From positions 1 through 64,000 of the forward strand of contig CAKVGZ010000002.1 in assembly GCA_934747765.1 (NCBI GenBank): a stretch of DNA of 64,000 nucleotides. The letters run 5' to 3'. The stretch's first letter is position 1. Every line of letters starts with the position of its first letter. Positions 15,647 to 24,688 of the stretch are shown in pieces. This DNA is from an uncultured Clostridia bacterium. GTDB lineage: Bacteria; Bacillota; Clostridia; Christensenellales; UBA1242. The notes under the pieces are model-generated. The model was given only the letters and a program-made list of their open reading frames with translations, did no database searches and was not told the DNA's origin. A program made the translations under genes and the position numbers.

Positions 15647-15985
15647 TTATTTTTCTTTAATATTTTCTTCAATTTTTTCATTTTTTTCTTCAGTATTTTC
15701 TTCTTGGGTTTTTTCGTTTTCAGCCAATTCTTCTTGAATTTCTTCACCAAGAATTTTGCTATTATTGTCGTCTTCATCATCAGACTCATCGTTTGTTCCT
15801 TTGTTATTTGCAGGCATTGTAACAACGCCCAAAACAACAAGCAACCCAGCAACAGCCATGATAATGTCGTTAATCAATTTTCCATCGGCAATAAATCCAA
15901 CTGCTCTACCAATAGTTTCAATGAGCACAACAACGGCACCTGAAAGACTGACCCAAAAACTGTAATTTTTGAACAAATTTTTCAT
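15647..15985 (-). CDS. Phage holin (phi LC3 / holin_1-like)
   Basis: 112 aa. Two transmembrane helices (about 8-27 and 38-58) follow a short 'MKNLFKNYSFWVSL' N-terminus typical of phi LC3-type holins. The acidic Glu-rich tail (60-112) is longer than usual. GGAGGAGG ribosome binding site. It overlaps the upstream gene by four bases (ATGA) and is last in the morphogenesis operon. Holins open the membrane for endolysin at release, but no endolysin is next to it. Confidence 0.75.
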   Translation of the reverse strand: MKNLFKNYSFWVSLSGAVVVLIETIGRAVGFIADGKLINDIIMAVAGLLVVLGVVTMPANNKGTNDESDDEDDNNSKILGEEIQEELAENEKTQEENTEEKNEKIEENIKEK

Positions 15986-16410
15986 AACTCCTCCTCCTTT
16001 GGAAAAACAATTTTCTTAATTTCCTTAACGTCATTTTTAACGCCTTTGACGTCAGCCGAAACTTTTTTTATCATTTTTGAATGACTTTTCAAACTTGCAT
16101 CAATCGACTCAATTGATGCTGAAGTTTTTTCAATCTTTCCGCTCAGCGAAGATGTTTGTTCTGAAACATGATTTATAATCTCTCTGCTTTCATCAAGGTC
16201 GTCCTTAATCGAGTCGACAGTGTCTTTAACATCTTCGACTTTATCGTCAAGATGAGTAACAGTTCCCAAGTTTTTGTTTAAAGAACTTATTGTGTCTGTA
16301 TATTTCTTTTCTCTTTTTGAACTGTCTTTCAAAAGATACATTAACAGCCCAACAAAAAGCGTTGCAAAAATTCCGTTAGATATGACAATGTTTATAATAT
16401 CTTGCCACAT
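15982..16410 (-). CDS. Membrane-anchored coiled-coil protein (XhlA-like)
   Basis: 142 aa. One transmembrane helix (about 8-26) is followed by a long heptad-rich coiled coil to the end. The layout matches hemolysin XhlA-type proteins encoded beside phage holins. Its stop overlaps the holin start. It may help the holin or anchor particles to the membrane; that is inference. Confidence 0.6.
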   Translation of the reverse strand: MWQDIINIVISNGIFATLFVGLLMYLLKDSSKREKKYTDTISSLNKNLGTVTHLDDKVEDVKDTVDSIKDDLDESREIINHVSEQTSSLSGKIEKTSASIESIDASLKSHSKMIKKVSADVKGVKNDVKEIKKIVFPKEEEL

Positions 16411-16416
16411 TACATT

Positions 16417-17340
16417 TTAGTCCTTTCTGCCCAAAATTTGTGCAACAATTGCTGGATAATAATTTCCTAATAAATTTGTGTACACTTTTTCTTTCTTCAC
16501 TTCTTCAATTGCTTTGTCTTTTGGAAGTTTCATCAAATAGTCTTTAACAACATCAAATCTTTCTTTCAAAATTTCTGCAGTGAACTTTCTTTCCCCAAGT
16601 TTTTCTTTTAAAGCAAGAAGTTCTTTGTTCTTTTTTTCAATTCTGTTTTGTTCTGAAAGATTTATTTTCTCTTGTTTAATTCGATTCTCTTCTTCAAGTT
16701 TGTCAACATTTTTGTTAAATTTCAAAACTTCTTCTTGTTGTTTTGCAATTTCTTTGTTGATGCTTGCAATTTTGTTGTCAAGTTTTAAGGCATAAGAAAT
16801 GTCAAAACTTCCAAGAGCGTTGTCTTTTTGTTGCTCCAAAATTTCACGTTCATTTTCAAGCTTTGAAACTTGCTTTTTGAAATCGTCTTCAATTTTTGAA
16901 AGTTCAGAATTTTTTGCCCCTTCAATTGCATTAACTGCATCTTCAAAAATTGATGAACGAGAAATTCCTTGTTTGATGGTTTTGTTTGTTGCTTTTCGAA
17001 GTGAGTTGGCATAGTCGCTGAAAACTTTTTCAACGTCTTCGTTTCTATCTTCCTCAAGGTCAAGGGATTTTGAATCAAGTGACGAAAATTTTGTGTCGTA
17101 GTTGTCTTGTATCTTTTTCAATCCATTTTCTTTTTCAGCTTTCAGCAAAGATTCGGCTTCCGATTTAATGTCATCCTCGCTTGGCTTTTCGAATGTTTTC
17201 TTTTCCAATCCCAAAGAAGTAATTTCGTTTGGAGTGAACTCTTCAAGCGAATATTTTTTGTCAATTTGACCAAGCTTCTCCATAACTTCTTGTTGGTCTT
17301 TATCTAATTCATCATCTGAAAAAATTTTATAATTGTACAT
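16417..17340 (-). CDS. Long coiled-coil structural protein
   Basis: 307 aa from the ATG at 17340, chosen for the perfect AGGAGGT site seven bases upstream. A longer 334-aa start at 17421 overlaps the previous stop as ATGA but has no site. Residues about 60-260 are a near-continuous charged coiled coil; the C-terminal 40 residues look globular. In podovirus gene order this position holds tail-needle or ejection proteins, but I recognise no family. Confidence 0.6.
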   Translation of the reverse strand: MYNYKIFSDDELDKDQQEVMEKLGQIDKKYSLEEFTPNEITSLGLEKKTFEKPSEDDIKSEAESLLKAEKENGLKKIQDNYDTKFSSLDSKSLDLEEDRNEDVEKVFSDYANSLRKATNKTIKQGISRSSIFEDAVNAIEGAKNSELSKIEDDFKKQVSKLENEREILEQQKDNALGSFDISYALKLDNKIASINKEIAKQQEEVLKFNKNVDKLEEENRIKQEKINLSEQNRIEKKNKELLALKEKLGERKFTAEILKERFDVVKDYLMKLPKDKAIEEVKKEKVYTNLLGNYYPAIVAQILGRKD

Positions 17341-17417
17341 GCTTACACCTCCTAGGTTATTAAAATTTTGAATGTTTTTGTCTTTAATTGCCTTCTTGGC
17401 TTGCGTTGTGGAAATTG

Positions 17418-18926
17418 TCATCTGCTAATTCCAAAAGTGATTTCAGGTGCAGAAATATCTACCAAACTTCCAATTGTTTCAATCTTAAATTGGAACATTT
17501 CTCCTTTCAAATTTGGATAGAACACAGAAGTGACATCTTTGCCTTTCACTTCAAAGCTTTTTTCTTCCACGTCTGTCTTTATCTTCACAACGCAATCTTC
17601 CTTCGTGAGCAAAGTCACCTTTTCAATCTTTTTGATTTTGTCTGGAAAACCCAAATTTGAATATGATGATGCCCAAACTTTCTTAAGTGCAGTTCCAAAC
17701 ACTTTTCCACTGTGGTTCATTTCGCCAAGTTTCTTTTTGTGTTCGTTGTTAAAAAGAACTGCAAGTTTGTTAACTGTTTCATATTCAATTGAGCAAAGAG
17801 ATTTAAGGTCAACTCCTCTTGTCAAAGAAATATCCCCTGTCTTAAGGTCAAGTTCAATCAGCGAATTATTGACGTAGCCTCCCATGTAACCTTCGCACCC
17901 AATAACTTCGCCGTCATCATACTTCAAACGACATCCGAGATAGTATTTTCCGTTGTGATAAGCACAACAACAATTGTCGTTGTTTTCTGCAAATAATGAT
18001 TCAATGTTTAACGAAAGTTTTGTTGCAGAATATCCGTTGAAAGAATATATTCCATCTCTGGAAAGGAACATAATTCTGTCACCACAAACACAAACAGAAT
18101 TTCCATATATCTTTCCGCTTGTGACAAACACACTAGACAAGTTAAATTCAGTTTGGTCGCCATAAGCCGACAATCTTGAAATTCCATATTGTTTGAAAAT
18201 ATAGACATAATCGTTGAAACTGACAACTTTTTCCAAACATCCGCGGTCATCAATTATTTCGATATAACCTGCTTCGTTTTCCCCCGTCCAGTTTGTTGGG
18301 TCAAGGTTTGCGCTGAACAAAAGTTTGTTTCGTTTTCCTTCTTCAATTGCAAAAACTCTTTCATAGTGTCTGCAAATTGAAATAATCTTTGGCGCATTGG
18401 AATCAAGAGTTGCAATTGACGTTGGATGAAAAACATACATTCCATCAGTTGCAGAAGTTATCAACATAACATCGTTTCCGTTGATGTTGTAATAAACAGC
18501 ATTTGGTTCGGATGTGAATGCAAGTTGATTTGTTATGTCTATGTTAAAAAATCCTGGGTCTATGCTTATAATATTTGCAAATTTAACTTTGTTGTCATGG
18601 CTCAAAACAAGCATATTGTCACGGACGTTGTAGGTTGTGTTATAGAATGGAAAAAGCCAAAGTTTGTTCAACTGTGTGAATGTTCCTTCAACAAACATTT
18701 TTCTCATTTCTGGATTTTCGTCGGTTGTTTCGGGAAGATATAATTCGTCAAATCCAATTCCAGTTTGAAGAGCCCCACGTTTGAATATGTAATTGTATGT
18801 GACTTTTGCATATTTGTAGGGCAAGGAATTTTCGTCTGTTTCAGTGTTTATTCCATACTTAAAAGTTGAAAGAGTGAGTTTGTAGGTTGATTTGTTTTTT
18901 AAAAGAAGTTTGTTTTCATAAATCAT
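17418..18926 (-). CDS. Phage tail stabilisation protein (P22 gp10-like)
   Basis: 502 aa from the ATG at 18926, nine bases after GGAGG; the stop of the previous gene overlaps it as TAATG. A beta-rich protein with repeated short strands ('NVRDNMLVLSHDNKV', 'DGMYVFHPTS', 'RIMFLSRDGIYSFNG') suggests a beta-propeller-like fold. This fits the P22 gp10 / packaged-DNA-stabilisation family that plugs the portal below the adaptor. Assigned by pattern and position after portal, capsid and adaptor. Confidence 0.65.
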   Translation of the reverse strand: MIYENKLLLKNKSTYKLTLSTFKYGINTETDENSLPYKYAKVTYNYIFKRGALQTGIGFDELYLPETTDENPEMRKMFVEGTFTQLNKLWLFPFYNTTYNVRDNMLVLSHDNKVKFANIISIDPGFFNIDITNQLAFTSEPNAVYYNINGNDVMLITSATDGMYVFHPTSIATLDSNAPKIISICRHYERVFAIEEGKRNKLLFSANLDPTNWTGENEAGYIEIIDDRGCLEKVVSFNDYVYIFKQYGISRLSAYGDQTEFNLSSVFVTSGKIYGNSVCVCGDRIMFLSRDGIYSFNGYSATKLSLNIESLFAENNDNCCCAYHNGKYYLGCRLKYDDGEVIGCEGYMGGYVNNSLIELDLKTGDISLTRGVDLKSLCSIEYETVNKLAVLFNNEHKKKLGEMNHSGKVFGTALKKVWASSYSNLGFPDKIKKIEKVTLLTKEDCVVKIKTDVEEKSFEVKGKDVTSVFYPNLKGEMFQFKIETIGSLVDISAPEITFGISR

Positions 18927-19495
18927 TAAATCCACCTCCGTTTTGGCAAACGAATGTCGGATTTTTTGCGTGATGCAATGATAAGTCCGTCTTTAAATCT
19001 CTTTTCCCAAATTGACGCGTCGTCGTGAAGTCCACAAATAAACGAATATTCCATGGCCACGCCATAAGCAACAACTCTATCCGAAATCTTTTGTGAAAAT
19101 TGTTCCATTTCAGAACTCAAATTTGAAAGCGCTGTTGGCTGAAACGAATAAGTTACTTCAACATCTCCGTCAATTGTTTCAATATATGAAGGAAAAAGTT
19201 TATAGTTGGTTTTAATGCCAAACTTATCTTTAACTTGCAAAACATCTATCAAGTCTTTCGAAAAACTTGAAAGTTGAATTTTTCCATTAACTGGAGTTAA
19301 TTTTTCTCGATTGATGAGCGGAATATAATCGGATGCAATCTCACTGATAACAAGATTAAAACATCTCAAAAGGTGTTCAAGTTCTTTTGTTTGAGAACTT
19401 GTTGCCGTTTCTTGACCGTCCAATTCGGTAACATCCAATAACTCATCTTTTTGAAGAAAAACGCAAGCAGTTTTAATAATGTTTTTTGCCGTCAT
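18926..19495 (-). CDS. Head-to-tail adaptor (gp4/gp6-like)
   Basis: 189 aa. The N-terminal helix-rich region ('LLRCFNLVISEIASDYIPL'), a central beta part and the C-terminal 'R.KSDIRLPKRRWI' are typical of connector proteins of short-tailed phages. These dock under the portal ring. AAGGAG site before the ATG. It lies between the 107-aa gene and the stabilisation protein, as expected in podovirus order. Confidence 0.65.
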   Translation of the reverse strand: MTAKNIIKTACVFLQKDELLDVTELDGQETATSSQTKELEHLLRCFNLVISEIASDYIPLINREKLTPVNGKIQLSSFSKDLIDVLQVKDKFGIKTNYKLFPSYIETIDGDVEVTYSFQPTALSNLSSEMEQFSQKISDRVVAYGVAMEYSFICGLHDDASIWEKRFKDGLIIASRKKSDIRLPKRRWI

Positions 19496-19515
19496 ATTTT
19501 CTCCTTTTAAATTTT

Positions 19516-19839
19516 TTAATATTTAATTTCTTCAAGCAATCTGTCCTTTGCTTCATATAAAATTCTTTTGTTGTTTCTTTCTTCTAAAATTTCATTTTCT
19601 TTGTCTATTTCTTTAATCAACTTTTCTTTGTTTTCAACTTTCGTTTTGTTAACAAAATCGATTGTTCTTGCATCAAGATATTGGAAAGGGACAGTTAAGC
19701 AATAACTGTCCCCTATCTGACCAACATTGTGAACTTCGAATTTGTTTGTTTTTGTGTTATAAAAAACACGATAATCCTTATCAATTTCTTTTAGCCTTTG
19801 ACAAATAAACAAAACATCATTCAAAATTTCAATTTTCAT
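19516..19839 (-). CDS. Small phage head-associated protein, unknown
   Basis: 107 aa. An N-terminal alpha/beta part ('YRVFYNTKTNKFEVHN', 'LTVPFQYLDARTIDFV') precedes a charged helix. Similar small proteins sit between capsid and adaptor genes of related phages. No defined function; possibly a head-completion or decoration factor. Confidence 0.5.
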   Translation of the reverse strand: MKIEILNDVLFICQRLKEIDKDYRVFYNTKTNKFEVHNVGQIGDSYCLTVPFQYLDARTIDFVNKTKVENKEKLIKEIDKENEILEERNNKRILYEAKDRLLEEIKY

Positions 19840-19856
19840 AACCTATTTTTTAACCT

Positions 19857-21074
19857 CTATGCTGTCGCATCTGTCGTTGTGGTAGAAGCAAAAGGATTTG
19901 TAACAGTTGACGAAATGCCCGAAATTTTTCCTTGAGCATTAGGTTTGTTGCAAATAAGGTCAGCATATTTAACAAGTGTAGCTGAATATGTTGCTTCGTT
20001 TGCGTTTTGTTTGATAACCTTTCCATCATCTCCTTCAAGCCATTTCCAATCGCATAGTTGATGTAAAGTGAATTCATCAGTGTTAAGAAGATACATTTCG
20101 TCTTTTTTAACAAATCTATCTGCATAAACAGGAATTCCATTGTATGTGATTGCTTTGTATCCGCCAGCAAGGTCCATAACATCAATGTTTCTTTTGTAGT
20201 ATGACAAATATGTTTGGTATGCTTTTCTAACGTCACGTGAACATGTGATGAAGTTTGCGGATGTTCCACCAATTTCTTCCAATGAATCTAATCCAGCTTG
20301 AATTGTTGCATCAGAAATTTCTTTAGTGGTTGAATCTTTGTATGGAGTGAGCCAAGGATAGTTAGCTTTTGTGAGTCCATAAAGTGAAGTGCCTGTTCCG
20401 AAGATAGCGCCAAGACCTGTTATTTCAAGGCCTTTAGAATTTTGAACAAACACTGTGTAATCTTTTGCAACTGTCAATCCAGAAGCAGCAGTGTCAAGAT
20501 AGAACTTATTGTTAGCTCTATCAACATAAGAAATTCTGTGTCCGCTTGAAGCAGGAACTTTTGTGGCAGAATTATAAATGTCAACAACCATGCCTTCAAT
20601 CAAATTTCTGACGCTGTCAACAGTTATAGCACCATCGCTAGAACTAAAAGCCGTCACAGTTGCCAAAAGACCTGAGCCGTCGCCATACAACATTCTTCCA
20701 AAGTTGAAACTGCTTGCTTTAACAAGTCCTTCCATTTCAGCATTTAAAAGGTTAACAAAAGCACCTGCGTTGTTTGCAGAAGCTCTCATAGCTTTGTCTG
20801 AAATAGAAATTTTTCCGTAAAGGTTTTTAAGGTCTGTAACAAATTGCACATATTGGTTTTCTGCAGCATTTGGAAGAGAACCAGTTTCTGTTCCAGCGCC
20901 AATTCCGCCGTTAATTCCATAAGGTGCAAGTTTGATAATTTGTTTTCCCCAAACATCAGATGTAGATTGTTCAATCTTGCTGAGAAGAGGGTTTGCATTT
21001 GTGTTTAATTGATTTGCAACAACGCCCAAATAAACATTTTTAAGAGCATTGCTTGCGCTTGTTAATGAAACCAT
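19857..21074 (-). CDS. Phage major capsid protein (HK97-fold, inferred)
   Basis: 405 aa. The N-terminus ('SASNALKNVYLGVVANQLN', 'PLLSKIE'), the 'GKISISDKAMRAS' segment and the Ala/Thr-rich end fit major capsid proteins of short-tailed phages. It directly follows the scaffold gene. The frame is intact, with no stops or shifts, and has a good ribosome binding site (AGGAGAT). It would assemble the icosahedral shell. Confidence 0.75.
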   Translation of the reverse strand: MVSLTSASNALKNVYLGVVANQLNTNANPLLSKIEQSTSDVWGKQIIKLAPYGINGGIGAGTETGSLPNAAENQYVQFVTDLKNLYGKISISDKAMRASANNAGAFVNLLNAEMEGLVKASSFNFGRMLYGDGSGLLATVTAFSSSDGAITVDSVRNLIEGMVVDIYNSATKVPASSGHRISYVDRANNKFYLDTAASGLTVAKDYTVFVQNSKGLEITGLGAIFGTGTSLYGLTKANYPWLTPYKDSTTKEISDATIQAGLDSLEEIGGTSANFITCSRDVRKAYQTYLSYYKRNIDVMDLAGGYKAITYNGIPVYADRFVKKDEMYLLNTDEFTLHQLCDWKWLEGDDGKVIKQNANEATYSATLVKYADLICNKPNAQGKISGISSTVTNPFASTTTTDATA

Positions 21075-21096
21075 TTTTATCTCCTAGTAATAAATT

Positions 21097-21768
21097 TTAG
21101 TTTTTAAAGAATTTTTCAGCCAATGCTTTCGCATCGCTGAGATTGTTTGGTTTGCTTGTTTTGGTCAGCAAACTTATTCCACCTTTGATTCCGCTTCCGA
21201 TAACAGGCGGAGCCTTTCTGATTTCATCTAAATAATTTCCAATAACTTTCTTTTTAACGTCGTCGTTAGAAAGAACAAATTTCTCCATGAACGAAGACTC
21301 GCTTGCAAGTTTGTCGGGTGTTTTGAAATTTTTGGATAACACCCTTCCCCATGCAATTTCCAACATATCGGGCGAATTTCGAAGGTTTTCATCTTTCAAA
21401 ATTTCGTTAGAAATTTCACGCGAAAATTCTTTGGCTTGCTCGTTTTGCACCAAAAATTCTGCAACACGAGTTCTCCAATCTTCATTTTCATAAGCCGGAG
21501 AAACAGGTTTTGTTTCATCTTCCGAAGTTTCATGCGTTTCTTTTTCGGCAAATTCTTTTTGAATTTCGCTTAATTTTTGGCATTTTCTTGTGAATTCTGC
21601 TTGAAGATTATTGTACGCGTTAACAAGATCTTCTGCACACGAGAATTTGCCGAATGGGGAGCCCTCCTCTTGCGACGTAGTGGCACCGCTTTTTTCATTT
21701 TCAACAATCCTTCCTAATGCTTGCTCGCTTTGTGATGGTTGTTCCCCAGTTTCAAAATTTTCTTCCAT
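21097..21768 (-). CDS. Capsid scaffolding protein
   Basis: 223 aa, acidic and helix-rich with a Glu/Ser-rich disordered N-terminus and a basic C-terminal tail ('LSDAKALAEKFFKN'). This is the usual design of scaffolds that bind capsid subunits through a C-terminal helix. It is placed between portal and major capsid protein, as in most tailed phages. Called from composition and position, as scaffolds are poorly conserved. Confidence 0.65.
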   Translation of the reverse strand: MEENFETGEQPSQSEQALGRIVENEKSGATTSQEEGSPFGKFSCAEDLVNAYNNLQAEFTRKCQKLSEIQKEFAEKETHETSEDETKPVSPAYENEDWRTRVAEFLVQNEQAKEFSREISNEILKDENLRNSPDMLEIAWGRVLSKNFKTPDKLASESSFMEKFVLSNDDVKKKVIGNYLDEIRKAPPVIGSGIKGGISLLTKTSKPNNLSDAKALAEKFFKN

Positions 21769-21783
21769 AAATTTTCTCCATTT

Positions 21784-23670
21784 CTATTTATTTTCAATTG
21801 AACTTTCAATTGCTTTCATTTGCTTGTGAATTCTTATGTGTTTGAGCACAGTTTCAATTAATTCAGGATTTGTTTCAGCTTTCTTTTCTGCATCGCGGCC
21901 AAGCAAGAATGCAGTGTGCTCAGTTATGTGAATGTCGTGGTCGTCAACTTCCAGCGGACTAACCTTCTTTCCTTCAAGGAATTTTATGTTCTCGTTGGAA
22001 GCTTTTTTCAAATGTAATTCATTTATGTCTTGCGCATTTTCCCAAACACCAAATCCCAAAAGGTCAAGGGCTTTAACTCTCATTCTGTTAGAAAGTTTTC
22101 CGTTTTCGTCGTATAAAAGCCCCGCATTCAACAAATCAAACACCATGCTACGCTTTTGAGCAACACTTTCGCCAACTTCGTTGCCTGTTTCAAAAATAAT
22201 GTCATCGCTCGATATGTCTGATGCGTTGAAATAGAACACCTCAACATCTCCATTGTCACCAACAATTTTTGAAAGTCTAGGAACAGTTGCATATTGCCTA
22301 TACAATCTCAAAACGTGCTTAGCCATTGTTTTAATTGCTTCGCGAATCTTTTCTGCTGTGACCGAAATTCTTGTGTCGTCTTGTTCCACCAAAACTTGAA
22401 GTGCAACACCTGAAAGTTGTGAATAGCTTGCCACAGAATTTCTGAGTAAATCTGAAACACCACTTATGTAACTGAACTCATTCAACAAAATTGCTTCTTC
22501 TGCACTAAAATCAACTGGAACACGGTCAAAGTTCATGAATTTAGGCGGGGTTGAACCTTGTCTGTAAATCAAAACTTTGCCTGGCGACAATCCGTCGTCT
22601 TCCAAATTGTCTGTATCAATCGAACCATCCTCAACGGTCAAAACTCCCATCGAGAGCCTGTTCATAAATTCATGCTTTCTGTTCTTCAATGTGTTATATG
22701 AACGTTGAACAGGAATCAATCTTTCAATGATGCTTGAGCCCCAGAAACAACCAGGGTGTTCAATGCAAGTTTGTCTTATGAAAGGAAAAGATCTGTCGCC
22801 GTCGTTTCCATTTAAATATGGCAGTTCCGACAGATGCACAAGCTTGTCGCCCGCCACTATAATCAAACGTCCGTTAGGAAAATCAACTGTTGGACTTTCA
22901 TATTTTTCAACAACAATTGCATAATTGTTTCTAACCCCGCTAACCACTTTTCCCGCGTTGCCAAAGTATCCGTATCCGCCAATGGCCTGAACATTGTCAA
23001 GTGAAAACACATTGATGTCTTCGCCTTTAACGTCAACACCCCAAATGGATTTTATGTCATCAACATGGTAAGCTCTTGCATGAATGATAGACTTGCAGTC
23101 GTTTATATCGTTGCAACTTGAACTTTCAGGATAAATTTCGAATGGTGGACAAACTGTAACTTCAATTTCTCCAGTTGCAACTTTTCCTTTTTCGTTGCTC
23201 GTCAGAACGTTTCCTTTGCTGGAATTCCATGCAACTTTGTAAAAACTTGTTCCGCAAACTTCACTCCAGTTGTTTGCTTCGGAAATCACTCCGCTCACAC
23301 AGAGTTTATTGTAGATTGAATTCACAATCTTTTTCGAAACAGTTGCAGTTTTGATATCACGTTCATCACCGGATGCAGGAACAACAGTCATTGTTGGTTT
23401 AAGCGTCAAAAGTTTGGCAAGCCTTGCTTCAATAATTGGTGCAATATGGTTGTAAACTTCGCGTTCTTGCCAGAAAAACTGTTTGTCATATTCTTCAACT
23501 TCCCCTGAAGGACCAATTGAACAATATTGATTTCCCATCAAAAAGTTCATGTTAAGTTCCCATTGTGCTTCGAAACTTTTTCTGTCTTCTTGACGTTTTT
23601 TGAAATCTTCAAGAACTTCTCTGACCAAATCCTCTTCAAAAATTTCTTCTTTTTCTAATTCTTTTTTCAT
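21784..23670 (-). CDS. Phage portal protein (P22-like)
   Basis: 628 aa from the ATG at 23670, five bases after TTGGAGG; an upstream in-frame start at 23721 has no site. Portal features: an acidic helical N-terminus, 'NFLMGNQY', 'EREVYNHIAPIIEARLAKL', 'FPFIRQTCIEHPGCFWGSSIIERLIPVQ' in spaced pieces, a long C-terminal helix, and 'VDDHDIHITEH' near the end. It forms the dodecameric DNA gate at one capsid vertex. It is uninterrupted and about normal length for the family. Confidence 0.85.
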   Translation of the reverse strand: MKKELEKEEIFEEDLVREVLEDFKKRQEDRKSFEAQWELNMNFLMGNQYCSIGPSGEVEEYDKQFFWQEREVYNHIAPIIEARLAKLLTLKPTMTVVPASGDERDIKTATVSKKIVNSIYNKLCVSGVISEANNWSEVCGTSFYKVAWNSSKGNVLTSNEKGKVATGEIEVTVCPPFEIYPESSSCNDINDCKSIIHARAYHVDDIKSIWGVDVKGEDINVFSLDNVQAIGGYGYFGNAGKVVSGVRNNYAIVVEKYESPTVDFPNGRLIIVAGDKLVHLSELPYLNGNDGDRSFPFIRQTCIEHPGCFWGSSIIERLIPVQRSYNTLKNRKHEFMNRLSMGVLTVEDGSIDTDNLEDDGLSPGKVLIYRQGSTPPKFMNFDRVPVDFSAEEAILLNEFSYISGVSDLLRNSVASYSQLSGVALQVLVEQDDTRISVTAEKIREAIKTMAKHVLRLYRQYATVPRLSKIVGDNGDVEVFYFNASDISSDDIIFETGNEVGESVAQKRSMVFDLLNAGLLYDENGKLSNRMRVKALDLLGFGVWENAQDINELHLKKASNENIKFLEGKKVSPLEVDDHDIHITEHTAFLLGRDAEKKAETNPELIETVLKHIRIHKQMKAIESSIENK

Positions 23671-23717
23671 CTTACCTCCAAATAATTTTTTATATAAAGC
23701 AAATGTTTTGCGATATA

Positions 23718-24005
23718 TCACTTTTTATAATTTTCAAGAATTTCCAGCAATCTAAGTTTTTCTCTCATAAGTTCTTCCTCTGTCATGTCGGAATAAACTT
23801 CGGTTTTTGTTTCCAATTTGTCCAAAAGCATTTTTACCGCACTTAAATCTGGTGAAATATGTTTTTTTGTCACTTTTCGTTTGCTGAGTTTGTAATCTCC
23901 ACCTTCGTCCAAAACAAACTCTTCAACAACTTCGTTCGTATCATATCCGAACGCTTTTTTATATAATGCGTTCGTAATTTCCTTTTCCAAATTCTTTTTT
24001 CTCAT
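23718..24005 (-). CDS. Small protein resembling a terminase small-subunit C-terminus
   Basis: 95 aa from the ATG at 24005. 'KKAFGYDTNEVVEEF' followed by 'KRKVTKKHISPDLSAVKMLLDKL' resembles a motif found near the C-termini of phage small terminases (Gly-Tyr-x-x-x-Glu, then V-x-K-x-x-P-P-D-x-x-A). The N-terminal DNA-binding part would be missing. It lies just upstream of the portal, where terminase genes normally are. There is no Shine-Dalgarno, and the ATG directly abuts the U run of a terminator hairpin. A longer frame reaches a TTG at 24101 through the hairpin. Confidence 0.5.
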   Translation of the reverse strand: MRKKNLEKEITNALYKKAFGYDTNEVVEEFVLDEGGDYKLSKRKVTKKHISPDLSAVKMLLDKLETKTEVYSDMTEEELMREKLRLLEILENYKK

Positions 24006-24050
24006 AAAAAAACACCACACAATTTGAATTTTGTTCAAATTATATGGTGT
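24006..24050 (-). terminator. Strong hairpin immediately before the capsid operon
   Basis: Outer stem ACACCA/TGGTGT (24012-24017/24045-24050), inner stem AATTTGAA/TTCAAATT (24021-24028/24034-24041), then six to seven U on the minus strand and ATG with no gap. It ends the 183-aa gene and may act as an attenuator for the capsid operon, for which I see no convincing separate promoter. Confidence 0.75.
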
Positions 24051-24081
24051 CTGATGGTTGAAAGTAAAATATGTCTGCCAA

Positions 24082-24633
24082 CTAAATATCTTTTTTGTCA
24101 AAAAGGTCCGAAATCATCAAAGCCTTAATAACAGGAGGAAGTTCGTTGATTTCCTCTGCTAGTGATGTTTTTTTTGTTAAAGAAGTTCGCTTGAGTTCTT
24201 CCAAGAAATCTTTAATCTCTTCATCATCGCCGTCAACACTTCCATCCGAAATGAAATCGAAAGACGGTTTATCAACAATTCTTGGCGACCTTCTAGGAAT
24301 GTATTCGCTTCCAAACAGGTCGTCAAAATCCTGATTTATCGTCAAATCGCTGTCATCACTTTCTTCAAAGTAGTTTTTAGGTTTTTCTTCAAACAACTCT
24401 TTTATTTCAAGATTTTCCTCGTTAACTTTTGTGTCCGGATCTTCTTTGCTTTCAAATAGCCCGCCTGGATTTGTTATCACAGTTGGATTGTTTGATTCAA
24501 TTTTCTTGGTTTTCTTATGCTTTTCTTTCTTTTCTTTTTTTGGTCTTGATGCCAGTTTTTTAAATAAAGGAAAAAGATAATAAATTGTTATGCCAACAAC
24601 CAAAACCCCAAGTCCAACAAAAAGCCAAACCAT
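24082..24633 (-). CDS. Single-pass membrane protein with acidic tail, unknown
   Basis: 183 aa, GGAGGGG site. One N-terminal transmembrane helix (about 2-22), a Lys-rich stop-transfer stretch (33-46), then an acidic, probably disordered cytoplasmic region. It ends in a short helix 'EEINELPPVIKALMISDLF'. Hairpin terminators lie on both sides, so it is a separate unit between floA and the capsid operon. Function unknown. Confidence 0.6.
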   Translation of the reverse strand: MVWLFVGLGVLVVGITIYYLFPLFKKLASRPKKEKKEKHKKTKKIESNNPTVITNPGGLFESKEDPDTKVNEENLEIKELFEEKPKNYFEESDDSDLTINQDFDDLFGSEYIPRRSPRIVDKPSFDFISDGSVDGDDEEIKDFLEELKRTSLTKKTSLAEEINELPPVIKALMISDLFDKKDI

Positions 24634-24658
24634 ATCTTTCCCCTCCTTCTAAAAATTA

Positions 24659-24680
24659 AAGTGGTCATCTGACCACTTCT
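24659..24680 (-). terminator. Terminator of nfeD-floA operon
   Basis: GTGGTCA/TGACCAC stem (24661-24676) with A/T-rich flank. Confidence 0.7.
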
Positions 24681-24688
24681 AATTAACT

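Noticed and set aside
15647..16410. Complete functional prophage
   Set aside because: No integrase, replication genes, large terminase, endolysin or tail fibre are present between the flanking host genes.
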